Assembly: GCA_963822615.1 (NCBI GenBank) | Contig: CAWGIM010000027.1 | Span: forward strand, 1-64,000 | Reading direction: 5' to 3' | Length of the DNA: 64,000 bases | From: Trebonia sp963822615 | Lineage (GTDB): Bacteria > Actinomycetota > Actinomycetes > Streptosporangiales > Streptosporangiaceae | Part shown: in pieces, positions 8,440 through 17,476 of the stretch | Position numbering within the stretch: position 1 is the stretch's first letter | Layout: each line of letters opens with the position of its first letter | Position numbers and translations under genes: made by a program | The notes under the pieces: model-generated | The model's database searches: none | The model's input: the letters and a program-made list of their open reading frames with translations, nothing else | What the model was told of the DNA's origin: nothing

Positions 8440-9245
8440 GCCCGCACCCGCGGCTGTCGGTCAACTCGATCTGCACCCGCGGCTGGCCGCTGGAGCGCGA
8501 CCTGGAGTTCTGGCAAGCACACGGTTACCGGCAGGTAGGCCTGGTGTCCTACAAGCTCGGCGACGCCGCCGGGGCGGCCGACGCGGTGCGCCAGGCCGGG
8601 CTGACCGTGTCCAACGTCGCCATCGCGCAGCCGTTCACCCTCGGCCAGCCGGAGAACTGGGCCGCCCAGCAGGAGCGCATCGGCGTGCTGCTCGAGCAGG
8701 CCCGCGCCCTCGAGGCCGGCTGCGTGTACATGAACTCCGGCTCCTCGGCCTCCCGGATGACCGTCGACGACTCCATCGCGGCCTTCTGCGAGGCGGTCGC
8801 GCCGGTGGCCGCGCTGGCACGCACGCTGGGGGTGCGGCTGGCGCTCGAGCCGAGCGCGCAGGCGAACCACGACCGTGGCTGCGTCCACTCGCTGCGCGAC
8901 GCGCTGTCGATCGCCGACCAGACCGGCCTGCACGTGGTCGTTGACCTGCAGACCAGCTGGCTGGAGCGCGGGCTGGCGGCGATGGTGGGCGAGCACCTCG
9001 ACCAGGTGGCCCTGGTCCAGGTGAGCGACTTCGTGGTCGGCACCGAGATACGGCTCAGCCGGTCGGTGCCCGGGGACGGCGACATCCCGCTCGGCCGGAT
9101 CATCGGCGACCTGCTCGAGGCCGGCTACCCGGGCGCGTTCGACCTGGAGATCCTCGGCCCGCGGATCGAAGAGGAGGGCTACGACTCAGCGGTGCCGCGG
9201 GGCGCGAAGTGGCTCAGCGACTGCCTCACCGCGCTCGGTGCCTGA
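8436..9245 (+). CDS. sugar phosphate isomerase/epimerase-like TIM-barrel protein
   Basis: This 269-residue protein belongs to the xylose-isomerase-like TIM-barrel superfamily (AP endonuclease 2 fold). Metal-ligand candidates are Glu in LALEPSAQ, Asp in VVVDLQTSW and Glu in FDLEILG. It starts at GTG 8436, overlapping the hydratase stop. A paralogue lies at 17474-18314 in another catabolic operon, and both begin with HPRLSV. In this setting it may isomerise a ring-cleavage or hydroxyacid intermediate rather than a sugar; that is inference. Its stop codon lies in a tandem repeat. Confidence 0.78.
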   Translation: MSPHPRLSVNSICTRGWPLERDLEFWQAHGYRQVGLVSYKLGDAAGAADAVRQAGLTVSNVAIAQPFTLGQPENWAAQQERIGVLLEQARALEAGCVYMNSGSSASRMTVDDSIAAFCEAVAPVAALARTLGVRLALEPSAQANHDRGCVHSLRDALSIADQTGLHVVVDLQTSWLERGLAAMVGEHLDQVALVQVSDFVVGTEIRLSRSVPGDGDIPLGRIIGDLLEAGYPGAFDLEILGPRIEEEGYDSAVPRGAKWLSDCLTALGA

Positions 9246-9290
9246 ACTACCGCGCCTGAACTACGCGCTTGAACTCCTGCGCTTGAACTA
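9240..9290. repeat. degenerate 13-14-bp repeat containing the stop codon, four copies
   Basis: GCCTGAACTAC, GCCTGAACTAC, GCTTGAACTCC and GCTTGAACTAC follow one another, each carrying the TGA stop context of the isomerase gene. The array fills the spacer before the acyl-CoA ligase. Confidence 0.8.
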
Positions 9291-9317
9291 CTGGCGAAAA
9301 TGGGAAATAAGGGAAAC

Positions 9318-10883
<1,566 letters not shown>

Positions 10884-10896
10884 ACCCACGAGTAAG

Positions 10897-10911
10897 CCGA
10901 ACGGGTGCGGC
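10897..10911. repeat. 15-bp inverted repeat arm flanking the second acyl-CoA ligase gene
   Basis: CCGAACGGGTGCGGC at 10897-10911 recurs in inverse orientation at 12524-12538, so the two copies bracket the gene at 10919-12466 almost exactly. A 12-base core (GAACGGGTGCGG) is found again at 33220-33231 in another spacer. There is no transposase and no target-site duplication. Confidence 0.6.
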
Positions 10912-10918
10912 CGGATCG

Positions 10919-12466
10919 TCAGGCCGCGCCCGAGCGGTAGCGGTCCATCAGCAGGCGGCGCAGCATCTTGCCCGACGGCAGCCGTGGCAGCTCGTCCTCG
11001 AAGGCGATCGTGCGCGGCGCCTTGTAGCGGGCGATCCGCTCGCGGCAGAAGGCGATCAGCTCCTCGGCCAGCTCAGGGCTGCCGCTGCCGGGCACGGCGG
11101 GCTGCACCACCGCGTGCACCCGCTGCCCCATCTCCTCGTCGGGCAGTCCGAACACCACGATGTCGGCCACCGCCGGGTGCAGGGCGAGCGCGTCCTCGAT
11201 CTCCCGCGGGTAGATGTTCACTCCGCCCGACAGGATCAGGTCGGTGCGCCGGTCAGCCAGGTAGAGGAAGCCCTCGGCGTCGACCGAGCCCATGTCGCCG
11301 ATGGTGCTCCAGCCCCGGTCGTTGAACACCCCGGCCGTCTTGGACGGGTCGTTGTGGTAGCTGAACTTCCGCGTGCCGCTGAACCAGACCGTGCCGACCT
11401 CCCCGACCGGCAGCTCGTCGCCGTCGTCGGAGCAGATGTGCAGCTCGCCGAGCAGCGGCTTGCCGACCGACCCCTTGTGCTCCAGCCAGGTGGGGCTGTC
11501 GATCAGGCAGAAGCCGTTGCCCTCGCTGCCCGAGTAGAACTCGTACAGGATGGGCCCCAGCCAGTCGATCATCGCCTGCTTGACCTCGACCGAGACCGGC
11601 GCGGCGCTGTGCACCACCACCCGCAGGGAGCTGGTGTCGAAGGCGGCCCGCTCGGCGTCCGGCAGCTTCAGCATCCGGACGAACATCGTCCCGACGAACT
11701 GGCCGTGGGTCACCCGGTAGCGCTGGATCAGCTCGAGCGCGCGGACCGCGTCGAAGCGCTCCATCGCCACCACGGTGCCGCCGTTGCGGATGGTGCCCAT
11801 CGTCCAGCCGATCGGCGCCCCGTGGTAGAACGGCCCGGTGGACAGGAACACCGTGTCCGGCCCGAAGCCGTAGGAGTTCCGCATGACGTGGTCGATGTTC
11901 AGCCCGCTGCCGAACGGCTGACCGGTCAGCGCGGGCAAGATGCCCTTGGGCTGGCCGGTGGTGCCGGAGGAGTACAGCATGTAGTACCCCTCGACCTCGT
12001 CCGCGACCGGGGTGCCTGGCAGCCCCGCCACCGCGTCCGCCAGGGACTCAGTGCTGCCTGCCGGGAACCCAGCACCGGGGACGGGCGGGCCGACCGTCAG
12101 GATGCCCTCGAGGGCGGGCGCGGGCGCGGCCGCGGCCGCCAGCTCGGCCAGGGTGCCCGAGGCGATCAGCAGCCGGGCCCCGCAGTCGGCCACGATGTAG
12201 GCCGCCTCGGCCGCCGACAGGTGCCAGTTGACCGGGGTGTAGAACAGCCCCGAGCGCTGCGCCGCCCACACCACCGGGAAGAACTCGGGCCGGTTCTCCA
12301 TCAGGACCGCGATGTGGTCGCCCGGGCGCAGGCCGCGGGCACGGAACAGCCGCGCGATCTGGTTGGACTGGCGGTCGAGCTCCGCGTAAGAGAGCTGGTC
12401 GCCGGAGGCGGCCATGATGACCGCGGGCTTGTCGCCGTACGTGCGAGCCAGCTCAGTCAAGTTCAT
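10919..12466 (-). CDS. fatty-acyl/AMP-dependent CoA ligase (FadD-like)
   Basis: This 515-residue ANL enzyme has MLYSSGTTGQPKG (about 165), YEFYSGSEGNG (about 310), STIGDMGSVDAEGFLYLADR (about 400), SGGVNIYPREIE and the terminal catalytic Lys in PRLPSGKMLRR. It forms an acyl-CoA from acid, ATP and CoA. It starts at ATG 12466. It stands between convergent and divergent neighbours on its own promoter, which contains a GTTAGCT half-site 22-31 bp upstream. The architecture resembles mycobacterial FadD enzymes in lipid or sterol catabolism, but the substrate cannot be assigned. Confidence 0.87.
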   Translation of the reverse strand: MNLTELARTYGDKPAVIMAASGDQLSYAELDRQSNQIARLFRARGLRPGDHIAVLMENRPEFFPVVWAAQRSGLFYTPVNWHLSAAEAAYIVADCGARLLIASGTLAELAAAAAPAPALEGILTVGPPVPGAGFPAGSTESLADAVAGLPGTPVADEVEGYYMLYSSGTTGQPKGILPALTGQPFGSGLNIDHVMRNSYGFGPDTVFLSTGPFYHGAPIGWTMGTIRNGGTVVAMERFDAVRALELIQRYRVTHGQFVGTMFVRMLKLPDAERAAFDTSSLRVVVHSAAPVSVEVKQAMIDWLGPILYEFYSGSEGNGFCLIDSPTWLEHKGSVGKPLLGELHICSDDGDELPVGEVGTVWFSGTRKFSYHNDPSKTAGVFNDRGWSTIGDMGSVDAEGFLYLADRRTDLILSGGVNIYPREIEDALALHPAVADIVVFGLPDEEMGQRVHAVVQPAVPGSGSPELAEELIAFCRERIARYKAPRTIAFEDELPRLPSGKMLRRLLMDRYRSGAA

Positions 12467-12484
12467 ACAAGTACCTTATAAAGC

Positions 12485-12497
12485 TCAGTTAGCTGAT
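12485..12497. promoter_or_regulatory. imperfect palindrome TCAGTTAGCTGA before the FadD-like gene
   Basis: TCAGTTAGCTGA (12485-12496) is palindromic at 10 of 12 positions. The 11-mer AGTTAGCTGAT at 12487-12497 is repeated exactly at 30581-30591 before the MaoC operon. A shared regulator site is inferred. Confidence 0.4.
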
Positions 12498-12542
12498 TCA
12501 ACGGGCTAGATCTTCCCGGGTCAGCCGCACCCGTTCGGTGGA

Positions 12543-13454
12543 TTATTTGATGAAATCCTCGATCAGCCGGGCCAGCGCCAGCGGCTGGTCGCTCTGGATC
12601 GCGTGGCCGGCCCCGGGCACGGTCTCGACCCGGGCGGCGGGCAGCCGCCGCCGGAACTCGGCCACGTCGGCCGGGTCGGTGAACTGCGAGTCGCCGCCGA
12701 TCACCAGCAGCACCGGCACGGTGATGGCGTCCACGTCGGGCCACAGCCCGGTGTGGTCGCCGACCGACGCCGGGCGCTCACCGAACAGGTCGTAGCGCCA
12801 GGTCCAGCGGCCGTCCGGCAGCGGGCGGGCGTTGTGCCGCACCCCCCGCTCGACCGCCGACCGGGGGCGGTTGGGGCTGGCGGCGACCGCCGCGGCGGCC
12901 ATCTCCGCGAACGACGCGTAGCTGGGCGGCCCGCTGACCAGGGCGACCGCGCCCCGGCTGGTGGCCGCCAGCGCCCGCGAGCGGACGCCGCTGTTGGGGG
13001 TGACGTCGACGATCACCGCGCGGCGCACCAGGTCGGGGCGGGTGGCCGCCAGCCGGATGGTGGTGGAGCCGCCGAGCGACATGCCGACCACCGCCCGGGC
13101 GGCGGGCGCGGCCTGCTCGATGACGGCGGCGACCGCTTCGGCGTTGCGCCAGGGGCCGTAGTCGCGGTCCGGGCGGCGGCCGGAGTGCCCGTGGCCGGGC
13201 AGGTCGATCGCGAGCAGCGGGCGGCCGAGCGCCAGCGCGAGGGTGTCCCAGGTGTGCGCGTTCTGCCCGCCGCCGTGCAGCAGCACCAGCTCGGGCGGGG
13301 CGTCGCCCCAGGCCAGGGCGGACACGGTCGGGCCGTCGGCGAGGGTGAACGAGGTCCGGGTGACCGGCGGCGGCGCGCTCAGCTCCAGGCCCGCCTCGGC
13401 CGCGTTATCGCCCAGCATCCCGAACTCGTCGTAGTCGGCAACGTCGTCGCTCAT
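12543..13454 (-). CDS. alpha/beta hydrolase
   Basis: About 303 residues from ATG 13454 (MSDDVADYDEF). The fold signatures are LLHGGG (oxyanion region), the nucleophile elbow GMSLGG with Ser, and the C-terminal catalytic His in PGAGHAIQ; an Asp in VIGGDSQFTDP probably completes the triad. It resembles C-C bond hydrolases and lactonases in catabolic clusters, but only a general hydrolase call is safe. It is transcribed towards the FadD-like gene and is divergent from msrB. Confidence 0.82.
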   Translation of the reverse strand: MSDDVADYDEFGMLGDNAAEAGLELSAPPPVTRTSFTLADGPTVSALAWGDAPPELVLLHGGGQNAHTWDTLALALGRPLLAIDLPGHGHSGRRPDRDYGPWRNAEAVAAVIEQAAPAARAVVGMSLGGSTTIRLAATRPDLVRRAVIVDVTPNSGVRSRALAATSRGAVALVSGPPSYASFAEMAAAAVAASPNRPRSAVERGVRHNARPLPDGRWTWRYDLFGERPASVGDHTGLWPDVDAITVPVLLVIGGDSQFTDPADVAEFRRRLPAARVETVPGAGHAIQSDQPLALARLIEDFIK

Positions 13455-13500
13455 GCTGGCAGCGTATCGCTGGGGTCCCGGCCAGCCGCGGCCTAGCCGC

Positions 13501-13547
13501 CGGACACATCGGGCGCCGGACACATCGGGCGCCGGACATAACGGCGG
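13501..13547. repeat. 16-bp tandem repeat, about three copies
   Basis: CGGACACATCGGGCGC occurs at 13501-13516 and 13517-13532, followed by a diverged third copy. It lies in the promoter region between the divergent hydrolase and msrB genes. Confidence 0.75.
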
Positions 13548-13614
13548 CCAGCGCCCGGTTGCACCTAGCGCGGGTCGTCCCGCCGCCAGCGGGACCGCGG
13601 ACCAGGGAGACGCT

Positions 13615-14085
13615 ATGACCGACGACTACCGCAAGGACCCCGAGGCGGTCGCCCGGCTGACCCCGGAGCAGTACCGGGTCACCCAGGAGAACGGCACCGA
13701 GCCGCCGTACCGTAACCAGTACTGGGACAACAAGGAGCCCGGCCTCTACGTCGACGTCGTGTCCGGCGAACCGCTGTTCACCTCGGACAGCAAATTCGAC
13801 AGCCACACCGGCTGGCCAAGCTTCACCGCCCCGGTCGAGCCGGGCAGCGTGGTCCGCCGGCGCGACTTCAAGCTGCTGTTCCCCCGGATCGAGGTACGGT
13901 CCGCCGCGGGCGGCAGCCACCTGGGCCACGTGTTCCACGACGGCCCCAGGGAAGCCGGCGGGCTGCGCTACTGCATCAACTCGGCCGCCCTTCGCTTCGT
14001 CCCCCTCGATGACCTGGAGCGCGAGGGCTACGGAGCGTACCGGAAGCTCTTTCAGCCGGCTGGCGACAGCGGCGCCGCCTCATGA
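13615..14085 (+). CDS. msrB: peptide-methionine (R)-S-oxide reductase
   Basis: This 156-residue MsrB reduces methionine-R-sulfoxide in damaged proteins. The catalytic Cys120 is in YCINSAALRFVP, and GWPSF and HLGHVFHDGP are present. Both CxxC zinc-binding pairs of the zinc form are absent (VDVVSGEPLF and SAAGGSHLG replace them), and the usual resolving-Cys position near residue 64 is not Cys (FDSHTGWPSF). It is thus a zinc-free form that must be recycled another way. ATG 13615 follows AGGGAGA. The stop overlaps the phosphatase-like gene by 4 nt. Confidence 0.92.
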   Translation: MTDDYRKDPEAVARLTPEQYRVTQENGTEPPYRNQYWDNKEPGLYVDVVSGEPLFTSDSKFDSHTGWPSFTAPVEPGSVVRRRDFKLLFPRIEVRSAAGGSHLGHVFHDGPREAGGLRYCINSAALRFVPLDDLEREGYGAYRKLFQPAGDSGAAS

Positions 14086-14534
14086 TCATCCATTTCGTGT
14101 GCCGGGGGAACGCGTTCCGGAGCATTATCGCCGAGGCCTACCTGAACTCGCTTGAGCGCACGGATGTGAGCGTGCTGTCAAGCGGTACCGTCGGGGCTTC
14201 GCATAAGACGCAGAACCTGGCTAATCACCAGCTGACGCTTGACCTCCTCGGTGAGCATGGCCTACGGGGATTCGCCAAGGCCGGCTACGGGGATCAGCTA
14301 ACGCAGGCGCGCGTCGATAAAGCCAATATCACCGTCTGCCTGAATCAGCGCGTCTATGACGGCTGCCTGCAGCTAGTATCCTTTTCCGACCGCCCGCGAG
14401 TCTGGTCGGTGGCTGATATTGGCGAGCCGGGCCGGGTCCCGCGCGACGAAGCGGAACGGCGGATGTTCATGGAAGCGGCTTTTCAGGAAATTTGCGGCAA
14501 CGTTGACCGCCTGATCGCGGACGAGGCCGGGTGA
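14082..14534 (+). CDS. low-molecular-weight protein tyrosine phosphatase-like protein
   Basis: This 150-residue protein starts with MIIHFVCRGNAFRS. The CX5RS phosphate loop (Cys7 to Arg13-Ser14) is the signature of LMW phosphatases and arsenate reductases. An Asp in VADIGEP could be the general acid. It overlaps msrB by 4 nt, so a joint role in oxidative or arsenic stress is possible. Codon use is less GC-biased than its neighbours (ATT, CTA, AAT and CTT codons are common), which hints at recent acquisition. Tyrosine phosphatase activity is not proven. Confidence 0.78.
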   Translation: MIIHFVCRGNAFRSIIAEAYLNSLERTDVSVLSSGTVGASHKTQNLANHQLTLDLLGEHGLRGFAKAGYGDQLTQARVDKANITVCLNQRVYDGCLQLVSFSDRPRVWSVADIGEPGRVPRDEAERRMFMEAAFQEICGNVDRLIADEAG

Positions 14535-15058
14535 TGCGCGGTTCGGTCACGGTGCTCATGGCGGCGCCCGCGGACCGGGTCTGGGGCCTGGTCAGTGACA
14601 TCACCCGGGTCGGGGAATTCAGTCCCGAGACGTTCGAGGCGGAATGGCTCGGCGGGGCGAGCGGGCCTGAGACGGGGGCGCGCTTCCGCGGGCACGTGCG
14701 GCGGAACGGCCGGGGGCCGGTGTACTGGACCGCCTGCACGGTGACGGCCTGCGATCCCGGCCGGGAATTCGCCTTCGCGGTCGGCGGCCCGCGCGGGACG
14801 ACCGTGAACACCTGGCGGTATCAGCTGGAAGCCACGACGGAGGGGACCAGTGTCACCGAGTCGTTCGAGCTGCCCGACAACCGGTTCACCCGCCTGTACT
14901 GGGCGATCGCCGGGCGGGCGCGGGGGCGGACGAACCGGGAGGGCATGCGGACCACCCTGGAGCGGATCAGGGCGGTCGTCGAGTCCGGGGGGTTACCGGG
15001 GCGCGGGGACGTTCGCGGGCGGCGAGTAGCCGCGGCCCAGGCATTGATATGGAAATAA
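14534..15058 (+). CDS. SRPBCC (START/Bet v1-like) family protein
   Basis: About 174 residues beginning RGSVTVLMAAPADRVWGLVSDITRVGEFSPET, the usual start of polyketide cyclase/START-like proteins with a hydrophobic ligand cavity. It begins at ATG 14534, which overlaps the phosphatase stop (TGATG); GTG 14531 is the alternative. It ends the msrB operon. The stop codon lies within the left arm of a long AT-rich hairpin. The ligand is unknown. Confidence 0.75.
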   Translation: MRGSVTVLMAAPADRVWGLVSDITRVGEFSPETFEAEWLGGASGPETGARFRGHVRRNGRGPVYWTACTVTACDPGREFAFAVGGPRGTTVNTWRYQLEATTEGTSVTESFELPDNRFTRLYWAIAGRARGRTNREGMRTTLERIRAVVESGGLPGRGDVRGRRVAAAQALIWK

Positions 15059-15088
15059 ATTGGCGTGATGACACTAATTTATTTCCAT
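15049..15088. terminator. 13-bp perfect AT-rich inverted repeat
   Basis: ATGGAAATAAATT (15049-15061) and AATTTATTTCCAT (15076-15088) are exact inverses with a 14-nt loop. It overlaps the stop of the SRPBCC gene and may end the msrB operon, although no T-tract follows. Such an AT-rich palindrome is unusual in this GC-rich window, so an operator or insertion scar is also possible. Confidence 0.45.
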
Positions 15089-15274
15089 GGGGCTAAAAAG
15101 TTCCGCAACAATGCCGTTGTGTGGGGGAATTGAGGCTTGCTGTCGCCCCAAGGGCACGCTTTCGCGCTTTTCCGACGTTTTTGCTGGCCCCGTTGTTTAT
15201 CGCTGTTGCCCGTCATACGATCAGCCCGAAGAGCGCTGAGGGGGCGCTCTTGGGGCGCTTGGGGTGGGGTAAGC

Positions 15275-15358
15275 GTGCTGGCAGAACTGCAGCCCGGGGA
15301 TCCGGAGCAGGTGGGGCCGTACCGGCTGACCGGCGCCAGTTCCGGTCCAGGTCGTTAG
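15275..15358 (+). pseudogene. 5' fragment of a Ser/Thr protein kinase gene
   Basis: GTG 15275 opens a 27-codon frame reading MLAELQPGDPEQVGPYRL, which is the characteristic N-terminus of actinobacterial Hanks-type kinases just before the glycine loop. The frame then runs TGASSGPGR and stops; the glycine loop and the whole catalytic domain are missing. A GGGGTGGGG stretch precedes it. The rest of 15089-15274 holds no gene I can support. Confidence 0.6.
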
Positions 15359-15359
15359 G

Positions 15360-16421
15360 TCACGCTGTCATCCCCGCGCTGGCCCGCACCCAGTCCGCGA
15401 AGTTCTCGATCCGCTGCCACAGCAGCTCGCGGGTGCCGGCGAAGTTGTGCATGTGCGCCATCCGGGGGCAGACGAACAGGTCGACCGAGTTCGCGCACTG
15501 GTAGACCGTGGGCTCCAGCTTGGGCACGGCCGCCACGTCGCGCTCGCCGAACGCGGTCAGCACCGGCACGGTGACGGCGGCGGCCTCCTGGGCGACCGCG
15601 CGCGGCGCGGTGCACTTGCGGGCCACCGCGCCCGGCGTGGTCAGCGAGTTCCACGGCTCCCCGGTCTGCCCGGCCTGGGCGGCCGGGTTGTGGATGCCGC
15701 GCCGGAAGTGGGCCAGGTCGCGCCGGACGATGTCCGGGTCGATGTCGTCCCAGTGAAAGCCCCAGCCCATGTCGTCGCCGAACTCGCGGTTGCCCCGGGC
15801 CGCCCGGCTGCGCTCGACCGCGGCCTGGTTCAGCACCACCGGGTGATCGGTCAGCGGTGAGTCCCGGGGAATCCAGGTGCCCACGATGGCGGGCTGACCG
15901 GGCGGAGCGGGGGTGCTGCTCTGGAACACGCTGAAGCCGAGGACGGCGATGCCGTCGTAGTCGCGGTGGCGGGCCTGCTGGACGATCGTCATCGCGCCGC
16001 CCATCGACTGGCCGATGCCGAGCCGCAGCGGCGCGGCGACCGCCGGGTAGCCGTCGGCCAGGGTGCCGGCCGCCAGGCGGCTGAGCACCTCCTGCTCGGC
16101 CAGGTGGCTGGCCGCCGCGACCGGGGCGAAGTCCAGCTTGGCGGGCTCGTGCAGGCTGCTGGCGCCGACCCCGAGGTGGTCCACCGACACGAAGATCCAG
16201 CCGCGGCCGGCGTGCCACCGCGCCTGGGCGCCCCGGGCGGGACCGGGCAGCTCCTCGGTGTAGTAGCCCTTGGAGTAGCCGCCGCCGGGCTTGGCGAAGC
16301 ACACCACCGGCCGCTCCGGGAGGGTGCCGGGCTCGGGCAGGTGCACGGTCAGCGCCACGTGGGCCGGCTCGTCGAGCACCTCGCCCGCCTTGAGCGGTAT
16401 CTCCAGGTCGATCCGGGTCAT
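15360..16421 (-). CDS. alpha/beta hydrolase superfamily protein
   Basis: A 353-residue protein with the nucleophile elbow GQSMGG (about 138-143), an upstream PGGGYSKGYY oxyanion-type loop, and a late His in ARMAHMHNF-like context (PRMAHMHNF). It starts MTRIDLEIPL. A clear paralogue at 44618-45592 shares the GGGY, DHLGVG, GQS.GG and MAHMHNF segments. Last gene of the eight-gene operon; ATG overlaps the ADH stop (ATGA). Likely acts on an ester, lactone or CoA thioester intermediate; the exact reaction is unknown. Confidence 0.78.
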   Translation of the reverse strand: MTRIDLEIPLKAGEVLDEPAHVALTVHLPEPGTLPERPVVCFAKPGGGYSKGYYTEELPGPARGAQARWHAGRGWIFVSVDHLGVGASSLHEPAKLDFAPVAAASHLAEQEVLSRLAAGTLADGYPAVAAPLRLGIGQSMGGAMTIVQQARHRDYDGIAVLGFSVFQSSTPAPPGQPAIVGTWIPRDSPLTDHPVVLNQAAVERSRAARGNREFGDDMGWGFHWDDIDPDIVRRDLAHFRRGIHNPAAQAGQTGEPWNSLTTPGAVARKCTAPRAVAQEAAAVTVPVLTAFGERDVAAVPKLEPTVYQCANSVDLFVCPRMAHMHNFAGTRELLWQRIENFADWVRASAGMTA

Positions 16422-17476
16422 CGCGCGGGCTCCTGGTCGGTCATCAGCAGGGAGAGCCGGATCGCGTCCCGGCCCGGGAGGTCACGTGACAGCATGCGCA
16501 GCGCGTCGCCGAAGCCGTCCACCGTGACGACCTCGCCGAGCAGGTCGGCGGTGGGCACCTGGCCCCGCCTGATCAGCTCGACCGCGGTCTTGACGTGATC
16601 GCCGGGGAAGCCCGCGTGCAGGTGGAGCTGCTTCATCGGGATCAGGTCGCTGATGAAGCCCTCGACCGGCTTGCGGTCCTTGAGGCCGCCGATGACGACG
16701 GTGCCGCCGCGCCGGGCGAGCTGCATGCCCTGGGTGACGGTGGCGGTGGAACCGGAGGCGGCGTCGATCACCACCTGCACGCCGTCGCCGGTGAGCTCGC
16801 GGATGCGCTCGACCGGGTCGGCCGCGGCGATGTCGATCGCCTCCTCCACCCCCAGCTTGCGGGCCGCCTGGAGCCGGATCGCGTCCCCCGGGGTGCCGGT
16901 GATGAAGATGCGCTCGGCTCCGGCCGCGCGGGCGGCGACGATCGAGGCCAGGCCGAGGTGACCGGGGCCGAGGATGGCGACCGAGTCGCCCGGCTTGACC
17001 GCGGTCGCCCAGCGGACGGCGATCGCGAGCGGTTCCCACACGGTCAGCTCGGCGGCCGGGAGGTCCTCCGGCAGCGGCTCGACCAGGGTTTCCGGCAGCA
17101 GCTCCATGTAGTCGGCGAACCCGCCGGACAGGCCGGAGCGCTCGTCGACCGCGTAGTCGTGGCCGTAGACGCGGATGCCGCCGGGCAGCGGCACCGACTC
17201 CCGCACGGCCACCCGCTGTCCTTCGCTGACGCCCCAGCGGTTGCCGTCGCCCAGGGCGTGGATGCGCCCGACGATCTCGTGGCCGGCGATCGACGGGTAG
17301 GCGCCGCCCCACGGGGTGTGCACGATGCCGTGCAGGTGGTCGACGTCGCTGTGGCACATGCCGGACGCTTCTACCCGCAGCACCGCGCCGCCCGGCGGCG
17401 GGTCGGGCACCGGCAGCTCGCGTAGCTCCCAGGTGCCGTCGCCGGGCATGACCAGCGCCCTGCTCATCCGGGTCAT
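16418..17476 (-). CDS. zinc-type alcohol dehydrogenase (MDR family)
   Basis: A 352-residue medium-chain dehydrogenase. Catalytic zinc ligands are Cys in SGMCHSDVDHLHG and His-Glu in AGHEIVGRIH; the NAD motif is GPGHLGLAS (about 170). The structural-zinc lobe with four cysteines is absent (DYAVDERSGLSGG occupies that place), unlike the ADH at 30658-31596. It probably oxidises a secondary or primary alcohol. It follows the isomerase gene directly and overlaps the hydrolase gene by 4 nt. Confidence 0.87.
   Translation of the reverse strand: MTRMSRALVMPGDGTWELRELPVPDPPPGGAVLRVEASGMCHSDVDHLHGIVHTPWGGAYPSIAGHEIVGRIHALGDGNRWGVSEGQRVAVRESVPLPGGIRVYGHDYAVDERSGLSGGFADYMELLPETLVEPLPEDLPAAELTVWEPLAIAVRWATAVKPGDSVAILGPGHLGLASIVAARAAGAERIFITGTPGDAIRLQAARKLGVEEAIDIAAADPVERIRELTGDGVQVVIDAASGSTATVTQGMQLARRGGTVVIGGLKDRKPVEGFISDLIPMKQLHLHAGFPGDHVKTAVELIRRGQVPTADLLGEVVTVDGFGDALRMLSRDLPGRDAIRLSLLMTDQEPAR

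Noticed and set aside
15121..15504. 127-codon frame between the SRPBCC and hydrolase genes
   Set aside because: No motif, and it runs antisense into the hydrolase gene; only the kinase-like piece in another frame is recognisable.
16482..17473. Extension of the isomerase to 610 residues
   Set aside because: The added residues are shadow sequence over the ADH gene, whose own frame has clear MDR motifs.
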